Below the pieces are notes generated by a model. It did no database searches and was not told the origin of the DNA. It saw nothing but the letters and a program-made list of their open reading frames with translations. Below are positions 63,595-64,000 of a DNA stretch of 64,000 nt, piece after piece (positions within the stretch are counted from its first letter, which is position 1; the number at the start of each line of letters is the position of its first letter). Position numbers and translations under genes: made by a program. Origin of the DNA: Bacteroidales bacterium (GTDB taxonomy: Bacteria; Bacteroidota; Bacteroidia; Bacteroidales; GWA2-32-17); NCBI GenBank assembly GCA_013314715.1, contig JABUFC010000010.1:1-64000 (forward strand). The letters run 5' to 3'.

Positions 63595-64000
63595 TGTTTA
63601 ACAAACTTATAATTATAGGCATTGCCATTTAAAAGCTTTATAGAAATAAAATAGATACCATTTTCTAAATTATCGACATAAATATAATTTTTGGAATTAA
63701 AAATTTTTTCTTGAATAAATTCTTTTCCATCAATTCCATATACACTTATTGCATCGATAGTTAACGATGTTGATTCAACTACTAAGTATTTTTGAGTTGG
63801 ATTGGGATATACATAAATACAATTATTTGGATTTGGAGTAATTTCAGATACTCCTAATAATATTGTATCGGAATAGGTTGAAGTACAATGTGCATTTGTA
63901 GCTGTGTAGGTATATATATAAATTCCATCTTGGTTATATTGATGATATGGTGCAAAATCGTTTGCAGTTTGACCATCGCCAAAATCCCAAAAAGAATTAT
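63591..64000 (-). CDS. PKD-domain protein with T9SS type A sorting domain (partial, 5' end beyond window)
   Basis: The minus strand is open from the right edge to a TGA at 63591-63593, too long for chance and not an artefact. The visible 135 or so residues begin in a PKD module (SFWDFGDGQTANDF...YHQYNQDGIYIYTYTATNAHC). A type A sorting domain follows (VYPNPTQKYLVVES, AISVYGIDGKE, NLENGIYFISIKLLNG) and ends YKFVKQ. It is therefore exported by T9SS. The rest of the protein, including its signal, lies outside the window. The last bases overlap the start of the barrel gene. Confidence 0.88.
   Translation of the reverse strand, partial: NSFWDFGDGQTANDFAPYHQYNQDGIYIYTYTATNAHCTSTYSDTILLGVSEITPNPNNCIYVYPNPTQKYLVVESTSLTIDAISVYGIDGKEFIQEKIFNSKNYIYVDNLENGIYFISIKLLNGNAYNYKFVKQ

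Overview
The window is chromosomal DNA from a member of the Bacteroidota, most likely an anaerobic, fermentative Bacteroidales-type bacterium. The DNA is strongly AT-rich. Promoters match the Bacteroidota pattern (TTG, about 20 bases, TAnnTTTG). Type IX secretion (T9SS) genes and cargo occur throughout: PorX, PorW/SprE, a PorU2-like C25 protease, and several proteins with type A or type B sorting domains. Parallel phosphotransacylase/kinase pairs for acetate and butyrate point to fermentation. I see no phage, plasmid, CRISPR array or intact insertion sequence. This is an ordinary chromosome with a few small non-coding repeats.

Layout. 1-435 is non-coding, with a decayed coding fragment and a small mobile-like repeat. 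436-6079 (-) holds a PorU2-like secretion sortase and tRNA methyltransferase TrmN6. 6429-19464 (+) is a long, tightly packed run: guaB; three periplasmic chaperone/prolyl isomerase genes; a MoxR ATPase; an OstA/LptA-like protein; a short RsmI-like methyltransferase; a secreted WD40 protein; LptC; a small membrane protein; and a CBS/CorC membrane protein. Much of it serves outer-membrane protein folding and LPS export. 19511-22209 (-) is a YtrA-type ABC exporter with its GntR regulator, a GIN-domain protein, and a promoter/operator that can be read directly. 23379-24716 (+) is a saccharopine dehydrogenase family gene.

24798-36323 (-) carries an ExbD-ExbD-small membrane protein-ExbB energy-transducing set, tRNA-Ser(GGA), asparaginase, TatD, DprA, proline dehydrogenase, and the fermentation block buk, ptb, ackA, pta. 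36519-40916 (-) is a giant PKD-repeat protein with a type B T9SS sorting domain. 41007-43515 (+) is a TPP riboswitch driving a TonB-dependent receptor, predicted to import thiamine. 43577-49527 (-) is alanine dehydrogenase, TsaE, PorX and PorW. The SRP RNA (-) follows, beside a second copy of the mobile-like repeat.

50236-53599 (+) is a pair of exported fibre/adhesin-like proteins. 54049-63594 (-) holds a LEA2-like lipoprotein, a 5'-nucleotidase family enzyme, a His-rich 10-TM permease, a glycosyltransferase, a Cleaved-Adhesin/FN3 T9SS cargo protein, bifunctional formimidoyltransferase-cyclodeaminase and an outer-membrane protein. A PKD/T9SS cargo gene runs off the right edge.

The common theme is the cell envelope: exporting proteins across the outer membrane, folding and placing outer-membrane components, and energised uptake. 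I found no clearly new multi-gene defence or metabolic system. The best candidates for follow-up are the riboswitch-receptor unit, the GntR operator with its GIN-domain partner, the four-gene acyl-phosphate block, the secreted WD40 protein inside the LPS-export run, and the two families of small non-coding repeats.
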